A stretch of DNA of 64,000 bases from Achromobacter xylosoxidans A8 (GTDB lineage Bacteria > Pseudomonadota > Gammaproteobacteria > Burkholderiales > Burkholderiaceae_B), in the NCBI RefSeq assembly GCF_000165835.1, contig NC_014640.1, forward strand, positions 4,030,001 through 4,094,000. Reading direction: 5' to 3'. Every line of letters begins with the position of its first letter. The stretch's first letter is position 1. The notes under the pieces were generated by a model. That model was given only the letters and a program-made list of their open reading frames with translations, had not been told where the DNA came from and did no database searches. This document shows positions 1 through 9,450 of the stretch, piece after piece. The translations under genes were made by a program, and so were the position numbers.

Positions 1-335
1 AATACGTGGAAGCCGCCCGCTGCCTGGACATCCCCAACTGGCGCATCATGTTGAAGCACATCCTGCCCAACTGTTTGCCGCCGCTGATCGTCATCGGCAC
101 CCTGCAGATCGCGCGCGCCATCACTCTGGAAGCCACACTCAGCTTCCTGGGCCTGGGCGTGCCCGTGACCGAACCGTCGCTGGGGCTGCTGATTTCCAAC
201 GGCTTCCAGACCATGCTGTCCGGCGAATACTGGATCAGCTTCTATCCCGGCATCGCGCTCTTGGTCACCATCGTGGCCATCAACCTGGTGGGCGACCGCC
301 TGCGCGACGTGCTGAACCCGAGGACCCACAAATGA
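1..335 (+). CDS. ABC transporter permease, dipeptide type (5'-truncated)
   Basis: C-terminal part of an inner-membrane permease of the DppC/OppC class; the gene starts before the window. The first visible residues (YVEAARCLDIPNWRIMLKHI) are the EAA loop that docks on the ATPase subunits, and hydrophobic segments follow (LEATLSFLGLGV, ISFYPGIALLVTIVAINLVGD). The stop overlaps the start of the next gene (ATGA), so it is translationally coupled to the ATPase subunits downstream. The substrate cannot be read from the sequence. Confidence 0.93.
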   Translation, partial: YVEAARCLDIPNWRIMLKHILPNCLPPLIVIGTLQIARAITLEATLSFLGLGVPVTEPSLGLLISNGFQTMLSGEYWISFYPGIALLVTIVAINLVGDRLRDVLNPRTHK

Positions 336-1339
336 GCGCCGACCGCGACAACGCCGGCGCGCCGACGCTGGAGGTGCGCAACCTGCGCACCCACTTCCAT
401 ACCCGCGCGGGCGTGCTGCCCGCCGTGGACGACGTGTCCTTCACGCTGGAACGCGGCAAGATCCTGGGCCTGGTCGGCGAGTCCGGCTCGGGCAAGTCCG
501 TCACGGGCTTCTCCATCATGGGCCTGGTCGACGCCCCGGGCCGCATCGTCGGCGGCGAAGTGCTGTTCCAGGGCCGCGACCTGACCAAGCTGGCGCCGCG
601 TGAACTGCGCAAGCTGCAAGGCAACCGCATCGCCATGATCTTCCAGGATCCGATGATGACGCTGAACCCCGTACTGCGGGTGGACGCGCAAATGATCGAG
701 ACCGTGCGCGCCCACAACAAGATGAGCGCGGCCCAGGCCCGCGCCCTGTCGCGCGACACCCTGGGCATGATGGGCATTCCCAGCCCCGAAGAGCGGCTGC
801 TGGCCTACCCGCATCAGCTGTCCGGTGGCATGCGCCAGCGCGTGGCCATTGCGATTGCCATGCTGCACCGGCCCGACCTGATCATCGCCGACGAGCCCAC
901 CACCGCGCTGGACGTCACCATCCAGGCGCAGATCCTGTCCGAAGTGCAGAAGCTCGCGCAACAGCACGGCACCAGCCTGATCTGGATCACCCATGACCTG
1001 TCGGTGGTGGCCGGCCTGGCCGACGATGTGGCGGTGATGTACGCCGGCCGCATCGTCGAACACGGCACCGTCGACGACGTGCTGGACCGTCCGCAGCACC
1101 CCTACACCGTGGGCCTGATCGACAGCCTGCCCAGCAACAACCGGCGCGGCCAACGCCTGCGCCAGATTCCCGGCATGACGCCCAACCTGCTCAACCTGCC
1201 CGCGGGCTGTGCCTTCGCGGCGCGCTGCTCGCGCGCCACCGCGGCCTGCGACCAGCAGCCCGGCATCACCCAGGCCCTGCCCGAACACAAAGTGCGCTGC
1301 TTCCACCCCACGATCCAGACCAGCGAGGTAATGGCATGA
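332..1339 (+). CDS. ABC transporter ATP-binding protein, DppD-like
   Basis: Cytoplasmic ATPase subunit of a peptide/nickel-type importer, 335 aa. Walker A GESGSGKS is at residues 49-56, the signature LSGGMRQR lies mid-protein, and Walker B is LIIADEPT. A Cys-bearing C-terminal oligopeptide-transporter extension ([14 protein letters not shown]) is present. It overlaps both neighbours by ATGA and pairs with the next gene as a heterodimer. Length and motif order are typical of the family. Confidence 0.95.
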   Translation: MSADRDNAGAPTLEVRNLRTHFHTRAGVLPAVDDVSFTLERGKILGLVGESGSGKSVTGFSIMGLVDAPGRIVGGEVLFQGRDLTKLAPRELRKLQGNRIAMIFQDPMMTLNPVLRVDAQMIETVRAHNKMSAAQARALSRDTLGMMGIPSPEERLLAYPHQLSGGMRQRVAIAIAMLHRPDLIIADEPTTALDVTIQAQILSEVQKLAQQHGTSLIWITHDLSVVAGLADDVAVMYAGRIVEHGTVDDVLDRPQHPYTVGLIDSLPSNNRRGQRLRQIPGMTPNLLNLPAGCAFAARCSRATAACDQQPGITQALPEHKVRCFHPTIQTSEVMA

Positions 1340-2349
1340 GCACGACCGCCCCTACCCCGCTGATTGATCTCAGCCAAGTCAGCAAGCGTTTCGGCGAACG
1401 CCCCTCCGGCCCCGCCACGCGCGCCATGCAGCGCCTGGGCCTGTCCAAGCCGCCCGCCGTGACCCGCGCCGTCGACAACGTGGACCTGATCGTCAACCCC
1501 GGCGAAGTGGTCGGCCTGGTCGGCGAGTCCGGCTGCGGCAAGTCCACGCTGGGCCGCATCGCAGCGGGCCTGCTCACGCCCTCCGGCGGCGAGATCCGCA
1601 TCAACGGCGTGCGCCCGGCCGACATGAACTCGGCCCAGGCCCATGCCGCGCGCCTGCAAGTGCAGATGATCTTCCAGGACCCCTACGCCAGCCTCAACCC
1701 GCGCCTGCGCGTGGACGAGATCGTGGGCGAAGCGGCCCGCATCCACGGCCTGGTCGGCAACGGCGACTTCGACGACTACGTCAGCGCCCAGCTGGAACGC
1801 GCCGGCCTGGACCCCGCGCTGCGCCAGCGCTATCCGCACCAGTTCAGCGGCGGCCAGCGCCAGCGCATCGGCATCGCCCGCGCCCTGGCCGTGCAGCCCA
1901 CCATGCTGGTGTGCGACGAAGCCGTGGCCGCGCTAGACGTGTCGATCCAGGCGCAGATCCTGAACCTTTTCATGGACCTGCGCGAAGACCTGGGGCTGAC
2001 CTATCTCTTCATCAGCCATGACCTGGGCGTGGTCGAGCACCTGTCCGACCGCGTCGTGATCATGTACCTGGGCCGCGTGGTGGAAACGGCCACGGTGGAA
2101 GAAGTCTTCCGCCATCCCAACCACCCGTACACGCAAGCCCTGCTGGCCGAGATCCCCAGCCTGAAGTCGCGCCACAAGACCTTTACCGCGATCAAAGGCG
2201 AGATCCCCAGCCCGCTGAATCCGCCCGGCGGCTGCCATTTCCATCCGCGCTGCCCGCATGCGATGCCGCGCTGCAAGACCGAGGTTCCCACCTTGAAGGG
2301 AATCGCCATCAACCACCTGAGCGCCTGTCACCTGAACGACATGGCGTGA
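1336..2349 (+). CDS. ABC transporter ATP-binding protein, DppF-like
   Basis: Second ATPase subunit of the peptide-type importer, 337 aa. It has Walker A GESGCGKS, signature FSGGQRQR and Walker B MLVCDEAVAALDVS. Pro of the usual DEPxxALD is Ala here, away from the catalytic Glu. It also carries the C-terminal oligopeptide extension (CHFHPRCPHAMPRC). ATGA overlap with the preceding ATPase; a 65-nt gap leads to the solute-binding protein gene. Confidence 0.95.
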   Translation: MSTTAPTPLIDLSQVSKRFGERPSGPATRAMQRLGLSKPPAVTRAVDNVDLIVNPGEVVGLVGESGCGKSTLGRIAAGLLTPSGGEIRINGVRPADMNSAQAHAARLQVQMIFQDPYASLNPRLRVDEIVGEAARIHGLVGNGDFDDYVSAQLERAGLDPALRQRYPHQFSGGQRQRIGIARALAVQPTMLVCDEAVAALDVSIQAQILNLFMDLREDLGLTYLFISHDLGVVEHLSDRVVIMYLGRVVETATVEEVFRHPNHPYTQALLAEIPSLKSRHKTFTAIKGEIPSPLNPPGGCHFHPRCPHAMPRCKTEVPTLKGIAINHLSACHLNDMA

Positions 2350-2414
2350 ACCCAGTCGCCGCGCCGCGGCTCCCGGATTAACCGCCAGTTCCCCCTATAC
2401 CAAGGACTCCGAAC

Positions 2415-3986
2415 ATGAAACGCCTGCTTCTCACCACCCTGACCGCCGCCATCCTCGGCGCTTCCGCCGCCGCCAGCGCCGACGACCTGTCCATCGGCTT
2501 CGCCGACCCGCTGTCGTCCCTGGACCCACAGTTGAACAACCACGCCGGCGACCGCTCGGTGGCCCTGCACTTCTGGGACCTGCTGATCGAGAACAAGTGG
2601 AACAAGCTGCAGCCCGGCCTGGCCGTCAGCTGGAAGCCGCTGGACGACAAGACCTGGGAATTCAAGCTGCGCGAAGGCGTCAAGTGGCAGGACGGCACGC
2701 CCTTCACCGCCGACGACCTGATCTACTCCTACACCCGCGCGCGCGCCGTGCCGGGCAGCGTGGCCACCTATGCCGGCTACCTGCGCACCATCGACACGAT
2801 GACCGCCAAGGATCCGCTGACGCTCATCGTCAAGACCAAGGCCCCCAACCCCGACCTGCCGCTGAACCTGGCCTCGGTGCACGTGGTCAGCAAACACGTC
2901 GGTGAAAAGTCCACCACCGAGGACTACAACTCGGGCAAGGCCATGGTCGGCACCGGCCCCTACAAGTTCGTGTCCTACACCCCCGGCGACCGCGTCATCA
3001 TGGAACGCAACGACGGCTACTGGGGCGACAAGCAGATCTGGGACAAGGTCAACTACCGCTACATCAACAACGCCGCCGCCCGCACCGCCGCGCTCTTGGC
3101 TGGCGACGTGGACGTGATCGACAAGGTCTCGGTGTCCGACCTGGCCAAGCTGCAAAAGGCCGCCAACGTGTCGGTCTACCCGTACGACGGCCTGCGCGTC
3201 ATGCTGCTGCAGCCCAGCTTCAACCCCGCGCCCAACCAGTACATCACCGACAACAACGGCAAGCCGCTGGACAAGAACCCGCTGCTGGACGTGCGCGTGC
3301 GCCAGGCCCTGAACCTGGCCATCAACCGCAAGGCCATCGCCGACCGCATCCTGCAAGGCGCCGCCACCGAAGCCAACCAGTGGATGCCCAAGGGCACCAT
3401 CGGCTACAACCCCGACGTCAAGGACATCCCCAACGACGTCGCCCAGGCCAAGAAGCTGCTGGCCGAAGCCGGCTACCCCGACGGCTTCAAGCTGACCATG
3501 CACGTGCCCAACGACCGCTACCCGCAAGGCCCGGAAACGGCCCAGGCCGTGGCGCAGTTCTGGACCCGCGCCGGCGTCAAGACCCAGGTGGAAGTCGTGC
3601 CATGGGCCGTGTACTCGGGCCGCGCCAACAAGAACGAATTCGCGGTCAGCATGCTGGCCTGGGGCAACGGCACCGGCGAAGGCAGCTACGCGCTGGTCAA
3701 CATCCTGGCCACCGCCGACGCCAAGAAGGGCCTGGGCGCGTCCAACTGGGGCCGCTACAGCAACCCCAAGGTCGACGCCGCGCTGGAGCAATCCACCTCG
3801 GAATTCGACGTGGCCAAGCGTGAAGCCATCCTGCGCGACTCCGTCAAGATCGTGTACGACGACGTCGGCATCATCCCGCTGTTCCACTACAAGAACATCT
3901 GGGCCACCAAGAAGGGCCTGAAGGTTACCCCCATGACCAGCGACCGCACGGCCGCCATGATGGTGACGAAAGAATCAGGCAAGTAA
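2415..3986 (+). CDS. ABC transporter periplasmic solute-binding protein, family 5
   Basis: 523-aa periplasmic binding protein of the SBP_bac_5 family, the receptor of the importer upstream. The N-terminus is a signal peptide (MKRLLLTTLTAAILGASAAASA). Family hallmarks follow: SSLDPQL near the mature N-terminus, FKLREGVKWQDGTPFTADD, a GTGPYKF region and VRQALNLAINRKAI. The following hydrolase starts 3 nt after the stop, so these genes are one operon. Ligand unknown: family members bind peptides, opines, nickel, glutathione and other solutes. Confidence 0.94.
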   Translation: MKRLLLTTLTAAILGASAAASADDLSIGFADPLSSLDPQLNNHAGDRSVALHFWDLLIENKWNKLQPGLAVSWKPLDDKTWEFKLREGVKWQDGTPFTADDLIYSYTRARAVPGSVATYAGYLRTIDTMTAKDPLTLIVKTKAPNPDLPLNLASVHVVSKHVGEKSTTEDYNSGKAMVGTGPYKFVSYTPGDRVIMERNDGYWGDKQIWDKVNYRYINNAAARTAALLAGDVDVIDKVSVSDLAKLQKAANVSVYPYDGLRVMLLQPSFNPAPNQYITDNNGKPLDKNPLLDVRVRQALNLAINRKAIADRILQGAATEANQWMPKGTIGYNPDVKDIPNDVAQAKKLLAEAGYPDGFKLTMHVPNDRYPQGPETAQAVAQFWTRAGVKTQVEVVPWAVYSGRANKNEFAVSMLAWGNGTGEGSYALVNILATADAKKGLGASNWGRYSNPKVDAALEQSTSEFDVAKREAILRDSVKIVYDDVGIIPLFHYKNIWATKKGLKVTPMTSDRTAAMMVTKESGK

Positions 3987-3989
3987 GCC

Positions 3990-5297
3990 ATGACGCCCAC
4001 CCTCACCATCACCCCGGCCGTCGACCTGATCGACGTGCCGCGCCAGATCCGGGTCGAACACGTCGCGCCCGGCCAGACGGTGGAGATCACCGCCCTGACC
4101 CGCCGCAACGGCGTGCTCTGGCAAAGCCAGGCCGCCTTCGTGGCGAACGCGAACGGCACGGTCGACCTGGGCCGCGACGCGCCCGTGTCCGGCGACTACG
4201 CCGGCGTGGCGCCCATGGGCCTGGTCTGGTCGCAGTCCCCCGTGGACTCGTCCAGCCGCGAACACTTCAACCACCCGGTGACCGAGGCCCTGGTCACCGA
4301 CGTGGTGGCGCGCGTCGCCGGCTCGCAGGCCCAGGCCTGCTTCACCCAGCGCCTGGCGGCTGACGGCGTCACCCGCCAGGACGTGCGCGAAGAAGGCCTG
4401 GTCGGCACGCTGTACCTGCCGCCCGGCCCCGGCCCGTTCCCTGCCGTCATGATCCTGAACGGCTCCGGCGGCGGCATCAACGAACCGCGCGCGGCGCTGT
4501 ATGCGTCCCGCGGCTATGCCGCCTTCGCCCTGGCCTACTTCAAGGCGCCGGGCCTGTCGGACTACATCTCCAACACCCCGCTGGAATACTTCCAGACCGG
4601 CCTGCGGTGGCTGCGCGAGAAGGTCAGCCCCAAGCACGACTTCGTCGCCATCAGCGGCCAGTCGCGCGGCGGCGAACTGGTGCTGCTCTTGGGCGCCACC
4701 TTCCCCGAGGAAGTCTCGGCCGTGGTCGCCTACGTGCCCGGCGCCGTGGTCCACAGCGGCCAGAACGCCTGCGATCCCAAGATCGGGCGCGAAGGCCCCA
4801 CGTGGCTGCTGGGCGGCAAGCCCATTCCCCACGTCTGGGAAAACAACCGCACCGCCACCTGGGCGCCCTTCGACGAAGGCCCCTCGCCGCACCGCCACGA
4901 GAAAGCCATCCTCACCGCCCTGCAAGACCCCGACGCCGTGGCCCGCGCCCGCATCAAGGTCGAAGACATCCAGGGCCCCGTCATGCTGCTGTCCGGCACC
5001 GACGACGGCTCCTGGCCGTCCAGCATCTATTCCAAGATGGTGCAGGACAAGCTGGCCGAGGTGAACCACCCCTATCCGGTCGAGTGGCTGGACTACGAGA
5101 ACGGCGGGCACTCCATCCTGTTCCCCTACGTGCCCACCACCCAGCTCGTCTACGCCCACCCCGTGTCCGGCAAGATCAGCACCAGCGGCGGCAACCCCAA
5201 GGACAACGCCCGCGCCGACCAGGAATCCTGGGAAGGCGTGAAGCGGTTCCTGGACGCGGCTGTCGCAGCTGCCAACCCCGCCCGCGCCGCCAAGTAA
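3990..5297 (+). CDS. Acyl-CoA thioester hydrolase/BAAT-like alpha/beta hydrolase
   Basis: 435-aa protein with an N-terminal Ig-like domain of the acyl-CoA thioesterase/bile acid-CoA N-acyltransferase (BAAT) type (about residues 1-125) and a C-terminal alpha/beta-hydrolase domain. The nucleophile elbow is ISGQSRGGE with Ser225; the acid is probably in SGTDDGSWP and the His in NGGHSILF. In animals the two-domain form hydrolyses or transfers acyl-CoA; the bacterial role is open. Placed 3 nt after the binding-protein gene, it may act on the imported compound. Confidence 0.82.
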   Translation: MTPTLTITPAVDLIDVPRQIRVEHVAPGQTVEITALTRRNGVLWQSQAAFVANANGTVDLGRDAPVSGDYAGVAPMGLVWSQSPVDSSSREHFNHPVTEALVTDVVARVAGSQAQACFTQRLAADGVTRQDVREEGLVGTLYLPPGPGPFPAVMILNGSGGGINEPRAALYASRGYAAFALAYFKAPGLSDYISNTPLEYFQTGLRWLREKVSPKHDFVAISGQSRGGELVLLLGATFPEEVSAVVAYVPGAVVHSGQNACDPKIGREGPTWLLGGKPIPHVWENNRTATWAPFDEGPSPHRHEKAILTALQDPDAVARARIKVEDIQGPVMLLSGTDDGSWPSSIYSKMVQDKLAEVNHPYPVEWLDYENGGHSILFPYVPTTQLVYAHPVSGKISTSGGNPKDNARADQESWEGVKRFLDAAVAAANPARAAK

Positions 5298-5315
5298 AGC
5301 ATCAAGGAGATCCGC

Positions 5316-6485
5316 ATGGCTGAACCCATCGTCTACAACGTCACGGACGACCTCGTCGACCGCCTGATCGGCCTGGCCCCGGGCGCCAAGACCTACGAAG
5401 TGCGCCACTACCGCGAAAAGGTCGCCGCCGCCACCCAAGGCAGCTACGACGCCCTGTTCGACCCCGCGCTGCCCGGCCTGTCCCTGGCCGAGCGCCTGCT
5501 GGTCGCGCTGTACGCCACCCGCATCACCCCGTCGCCGCTGCTGGCCGCGCACTACCGCGCCCGCCTGAACGACGCCGGCGCCCCCCCGGCCGATATCGCC
5601 GTCGCCGAATCCGGCAAGCCGTCCGACGCCGCCACCCCGCGCCTGGCCGCCATCCTGGAATTCACGCGCAAACTGATCGAGAAGCCCGTCGAAGGCGACG
5701 AAGCCGCGCTGAAGACCCTGCCCGCCGCCGGCGTCTCCACGCCCGCCGTGGTCACGCTGTCCCAGCTCGTTGCCTTCCTGTCCTACCAGGTCCGCCTCGT
5801 CGCCGGCCTGGAAGCCATGAAGGCCCTGGAAGCCGGCCCTGCGCGCGCCGCCAGCGAGCCGCCCGCGCCCTTCCCCGCCAACACCGCCGCCACCGCACCC
5901 GGCGCGGAGATCAAGGCCCACGGCTTCACCAACGAGTCGCTGGAGTGGAAGGCCTGGCTGGACGTCGTCAACGTCGAAACCGCCACGCCCGAACAGGTCG
6001 CCGTCCTGGAAGAAAGCCACCCCAAGGCCAAGGTCTCGGACTACTACCTATTCCTGGTGCATCAGCCCGAAATCCTGCGCCAGCGCTCCACGGCGTTCAA
6101 CGCCATCATGTATGCGCCGGGTGGCCTGTCGCGTGCGGAGCGTGAACTGGGTTCGACCTACGTGTCGCGTATCAACGGCTGCGTGTACTGCGCGTCCGTG
6201 CATGCCCAGCGTTTTGAGCAACTGGCCAAGCGCAATGAGGTCATCGCGCAGGTGTTCGAGGATCCCGCGACTGCCGGCACCACGGCGCGGGAACTGGCTA
6301 TCGGCAAGTTCTCGATCCAGATCACCGAGGCGCCTGCCTCGGTAAATGCGGACAGCATCCAGGCTTTGAAGGATGCGGGCTTGAATGAAGGTGAGATCCT
6401 GGATCTGCTGCATTCGGATGCGATCTTCGCTTGGGCGAATCGCTTGATGTTGAATCTGGGCGAGCCGGTTTTTCCGAAGGCTTGA
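5316..6485 (+). CDS. Tandem carboxymuconolactone decarboxylase/AhpD-like peroxidase protein
   Basis: 389-aa protein with two CMD/AhpD-type helical modules joined by an Ala/Pro-rich linker (about 185-200). The C-terminal module has the AhpD redox motif: Cys289-x2-Cys292 and His296 in NGCVYCASVHA, with Glu in the preceding ERELG. The N-terminal module lacks a CxxC. This resembles the Avi_7170-type CMD plus Avi_7169-type alkylhydroperoxidase pair, here fused. It starts 18 nt after the hydrolase with the SD AAGGAG and is the last gene of the ABC operon. Likely role: peroxide or hydroperoxide reduction linked to metabolism of the imported compound (inference). Confidence 0.8.
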   Translation: MAEPIVYNVTDDLVDRLIGLAPGAKTYEVRHYREKVAAATQGSYDALFDPALPGLSLAERLLVALYATRITPSPLLAAHYRARLNDAGAPPADIAVAESGKPSDAATPRLAAILEFTRKLIEKPVEGDEAALKTLPAAGVSTPAVVTLSQLVAFLSYQVRLVAGLEAMKALEAGPARAASEPPAPFPANTAATAPGAEIKAHGFTNESLEWKAWLDVVNVETATPEQVAVLEESHPKAKVSDYYLFLVHQPEILRQRSTAFNAIMYAPGGLSRAERELGSTYVSRINGCVYCASVHAQRFEQLAKRNEVIAQVFEDPATAGTTARELAIGKFSIQITEAPASVNADSIQALKDAGLNEGEILDLLHSDAIFAWANRLMLNLGEPVFPKA

Positions 6486-6492
6486 TCCTGTG

Positions 6493-6565
6493 GCGTCCGG
6501 CCGATTGCGTGCCGGACGCTATGCCTGGAGCTTGTCATCGCCGACACTGGTCGGCGATGACAAGC
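6493..6565. terminator. Pair of hairpins between convergent genes
   Basis: Two perfect stem-loops sit between the convergent AhpD-like and LysE genes: GCGTCCGGC/GCCGGACGC (6493-6501/6511-6519) and a 15-bp stem starting GCTTGTCATCG (6530-6544/6551-6565) with the 6-nt loop CACTGG. The long second stem is well placed for bidirectional termination, though it has no clear U-tract. Confidence 0.65.
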
Positions 6566-6572
6566 CGCCATA

Positions 6573-7202
6573 TCAACGCTGCCAGGTCAGCAGCTTGACG
6601 CCCGCAACGGCAAACACCACGGCCACCGTCCCTTCGATCCAGCGCCGCAGCCTGGCGTACAGCGCAATCATTGGCGCGGTCGAGAACGCGATGGCATAGC
6701 CGCCGAACACCATCACGCCGAGCAACGCGCAACCGCCGATGATGGCGGGTAAGGTGCCGTTCGACGCGCTCTCCCCCAGCCCCAGTGACATGATCGCCAT
6801 CCAGGCCAGCACCGCCTTCGGATTGCCGATATGCATGAGCACGCCCTGTCGGTAGAGCACCCGATAGCGCGGCGTCACACGGCCCGTTTCCACGTTCACA
6901 AAGGCCGCGCCCGGCCTCAGCGCCGACCTGCCGGTGCGGAACGCCAGATAGAGCAGATAGACTCCCCCCACCACCTTGATGATGAATAGCGCCTGGGCGG
7001 AAGCCGCCAGCACGGCGGAAATCCCAGTCGCAGCCAGCGTCGCCCAAAACAACGAACCCGTAATGACGCCCGCCGCCAGCGCCAGAGCCGGCACACGGCC
7101 GTCACGCATCGCCGTTGCCATGATCGCCATATTGCTGGGTCCGGGACTGGCGGTGGCAATCAGATAGGTGCCGTACACAAGAGCAAGCTGACTCACGAGC
7201 AT
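6573..7202 (-). CDS. LysE/RhtB family amino-acid exporter
   Basis: 209-aa inner-membrane protein with about six hydrophobic segments. The family signature ATASPGPSNMAI is in the first helix region and GNPKAVLAWMAI in the middle. LysE/RhtB proteins export amino acids or their analogues. The ATG at 7202 is preceded by GGAG, which sets this start over longer upstream options. It lies 34 nt downstream of the VOC gene on the same strand, so the two are probably cotranscribed. Confidence 0.92.
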   Translation of the reverse strand: MLVSQLALVYGTYLIATASPGPSNMAIMATAMRDGRVPALALAAGVITGSLFWATLAATGISAVLAASAQALFIIKVVGGVYLLYLAFRTGRSALRPGAAFVNVETGRVTPRYRVLYRQGVLMHIGNPKAVLAWMAIMSLGLGESASNGTLPAIIGGCALLGVMVFGGYAIAFSTAPMIALYARLRRWIEGTVAVVFAVAGVKLLTWQR

Positions 7203-7236
7203 TTGCGTTTCTCCAGGAATGTCGGGCCTCTCCGCT

Positions 7237-7641
7237 TTACAGCGGGAGGTCTCCGCGATGAACGATATGGACCTTGTTGCCGTCAGGATCGCGCAGATAC
7301 GCGCCAAAGTAGCCGTCACCGTAATGAGGACGTACCCCCGGCGCACCCTCGTCCGTCCCGCCCTGCACCAGACCGCCCGCATGGGCCGTGCTCACGGCTT
7401 CCTGCGTAGGAGCCAGAAAAGCGACCATGCTGCCATTACCCACCGTCGCCGGCTCGCCATCGTAGGGCATGTAGACGTAGAAGCGCGGCAGCAGCGCCTG
7501 ACCAGTCACCCAGCAAAGCGCCAAGGGCCCGCCATCCGGCGTGACAACGCGACGCTTCAATCCAAGCGGAAGCAGCACCGCGTCATAAAAACGGCCCGCG
7601 CGTTCTAGATCACGCGTCCCGACAGTGATATGGCTGAACAT
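7237..7641 (-). CDS. VOC-family (glyoxalase/dioxygenase-like) protein
   Basis: 134-aa vicinal-oxygen-chelate protein beginning MFSHITVGTRDLERAGRFYD and ending with FGAYLRDPDGNKVHIVHRG, the usual start and end of a two-module VOC domain. Candidate metal ligands are His4 and the C-terminal region around YLRDPDGNKV. Start ATG 7641 has GGAGAG seven nt upstream. First gene of a probable VOC-LysE operon; substrate unknown. Confidence 0.88.
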   Translation of the reverse strand: MFSHITVGTRDLERAGRFYDAVLLPLGLKRRVVTPDGGPLALCWVTGQALLPRFYVYMPYDGEPATVGNGSMVAFLAPTQEAVSTAHAGGLVQGGTDEGAPGVRPHYGDGYFGAYLRDPDGNKVHIVHRGDLPL

Positions 7642-7833
7642 TTGACGACTCTCCACGCGCCCGCCCTGATGGTCAGGCGCTTTCAGAAATGCATGACATG
7701 CCTCAATCGCATCGGGCATGTTACTCGCATGCCAGATAACCTGGATCGCAAAATACTGCACAGTCCAGGGCCGGTTTTCCCGGTTCGCCAGCGTCGGCGG
7801 CGTTTTCGTTAAACTGACGCTTTCCGCCTACTT

Positions 7834-7860
7834 ATGCGCCCCGCCCATCGCGGGGCGCAT
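7834..7860. promoter_or_regulatory. 11-bp perfect stem-loop just upstream of methyltransferase start
   Basis: ATGCGCCCCGC (7834-7844) and GCGGGGCGCAT (7850-7860) pair perfectly around the loop CCATC. The hairpin ends 11 nt before the ATG at 7872 and no strong Shine-Dalgarno is visible, so it may affect translation. It lies in the divergent gap with the VOC gene. Confidence 0.5.
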
Positions 7861-7871
7861 TGCCTTACCCC

Positions 7872-8732
7872 ATGTCCGACAAAACCCACGACATCCGCCC
7901 CGGCCAGTCGATCGAACTGCTCAAGGCCCTGCACATCCTGACCCGCGACGGCAAGATGAACCAGGACAGCCGCCGCAAACTCAAACAGGTCTACCACCTA
8001 TTCCAGTTCATCGAACCGCTGCTCAAAGACGTCCAACAACAACGCGGCGCCGTCACCCTCGCCGACCACGGCGCGGGCAAGTCGTACCTGGGCTTCATCC
8101 TCTACGACCTGTTCTTCAAGGAACAGCCCGAGGCGCTGAAGAACGGCTCCCACATCTACGGCATCGAAACCCGCGAAGAGCTGGTGAAGTCGTCGGAAGA
8201 ACTGGCCAAACGGCTGGGGTTTGGCGGCATGTCGTTCCTGAACCTGTCGGTCGCCGATTCGATCACGTCGGACAAACTGCCCGCCACAATCGATGTGGTC
8301 ACCGCCCTGCACGCCTGCAATACCGCCACCGACGACGCGATTCATTTCGCCTTGGAGAAGAAAGCCAAGTACATCGTCGTCGTGCCCTGCTGCCAGGCGG
8401 AAGTCGCTTCGGTGCTGCGCAAGAACAAGGCGAAGGCGCTGGCCGATCCGCTGGCTGAGATTTGGCGGCATCCGCTGCATACGCGGGAGTTTGGGAGCCA
8501 GATCACCAATGTGCTGCGCTGTCTGCAACTGGAAGCGCACGGGTATCAGGTCAGCGTGACTGAGCTGGTCGGGTGGGAGCATTCGATGAAGAATGAACTC
8601 ATCATTGCGCAGTACAAGGATTTGCCGCGCAGGAAGCCGGCTGAGCGGCTGACGGAGATGCTGGATAGGATCGGGTTGCAGGAGTTGAAGGATCGGTTCT
8701 TTGTGCCGCAACCTGCAGAGGCGGCGGCGTAA
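7872..8732 (+). CDS. SAM-dependent methyltransferase-like protein (METTL25/RRNAD1 type)
   Basis: 286-aa protein. After a helical N-terminus (LLKALHILTRDGKMNQDSRRKLKQ) comes a Rossmann-like core with TLADHGAGKSYLGFIL as motif I, YGIETREELV as motif II, IDVVTALHACNTATDDAI and IVVVPCCQAEV. The DxGxGKSYL and PCCQ elements resemble the methyltransferase domain of METTL25/RRNAD1-like proteins. ATG 7872 is preferred over the in-frame TTG 12 nt upstream. Neither target nor activity can be read off. Confidence 0.75.
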   Translation: MSDKTHDIRPGQSIELLKALHILTRDGKMNQDSRRKLKQVYHLFQFIEPLLKDVQQQRGAVTLADHGAGKSYLGFILYDLFFKEQPEALKNGSHIYGIETREELVKSSEELAKRLGFGGMSFLNLSVADSITSDKLPATIDVVTALHACNTATDDAIHFALEKKAKYIVVVPCCQAEVASVLRKNKAKALADPLAEIWRHPLHTREFGSQITNVLRCLQLEAHGYQVSVTELVGWEHSMKNELIIAQYKDLPRRKPAERLTEMLDRIGLQELKDRFFVPQPAEAAA

Positions 8733-8841
8733 GCGCCTGTCCTGCATCATGCCGCAGCGTCAGCATCCGTGGTGCGTGCCGTAATCTGCTGTCGGATGCA
8801 CCGCATGACGCGGTGAACGCCATTCGAGCAACATTCCCCAC

Positions 8842-9417
8842 ATGTCTTCTCGCCCGCGCAAGGCATCCCCAGAACAGACGGCGCTGCTAACAGCGGCCTT
8901 CCCCGCGCGACTGCGAGCCGAAGCAGCGCATATCGCCGAGGAGATCTGCCCCTCGGTCATGAGCGGCCGCGGCTTGTCCGTCATCGTGCAGGACGAGCCA
9001 TTGACGCTGCCCTATCGCGTTCAGCATGGGGGCAGCGATTCCCTGTTTTCCAAGCTGGACGAACCCCAGGCTCTGATCTACGCGTGCATGCAGTCACGCC
9101 ATCACGACGGCCACGTGCGCCAGCGCCAGATTGAGCGGCTGGCTGGGGCATCCGAACCTTGGGTTGTGCCGTTCGTGGTGCAGCTCTGCAGCGAATACCT
9201 CGTTGAAATCCTGCAGGACATCGAGGCGCGCTTGCCCTTGCTGGACAAGCGCGTCTATGGACCGGTTCTTCGAAGCAATCCGGCCTTTCTGGATCTGGCG
9301 CAGCAACGCATGACCAGCTACTGGGATTGCTACTACCGGCGGCGCGGAGTCAGAAGCGAAACCTATGTCGGGTTTCGCTTGTTCAAGCAGTTTCACGACT
9401 GGCAAGTCTCCGGCTAG
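8842..9417 (+). CDS. Hypothetical protein
   Basis: 191 aa, no family recognised. Mostly soluble, Arg/Leu/Glu-rich and probably alpha-helical; the middle (PFVVQLCSEYLVEILQDIEARL) looks amphipathic and the C-terminus is basic (YYRRRGVRSETYVGFRLFKQF). Base composition matches the core genome. It stands alone, 109 nt after the methyltransferase gene. Confidence 0.72.
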   Translation: MSSRPRKASPEQTALLTAAFPARLRAEAAHIAEEICPSVMSGRGLSVIVQDEPLTLPYRVQHGGSDSLFSKLDEPQALIYACMQSRHHDGHVRQRQIERLAGASEPWVVPFVVQLCSEYLVEILQDIEARLPLLDKRVYGPVLRSNPAFLDLAQQRMTSYWDCYYRRRGVRSETYVGFRLFKQFHDWQVSG

Positions 9418-9450
9418 GACCTCACCAGCCTGAAACGCCCGATCCGCGGA

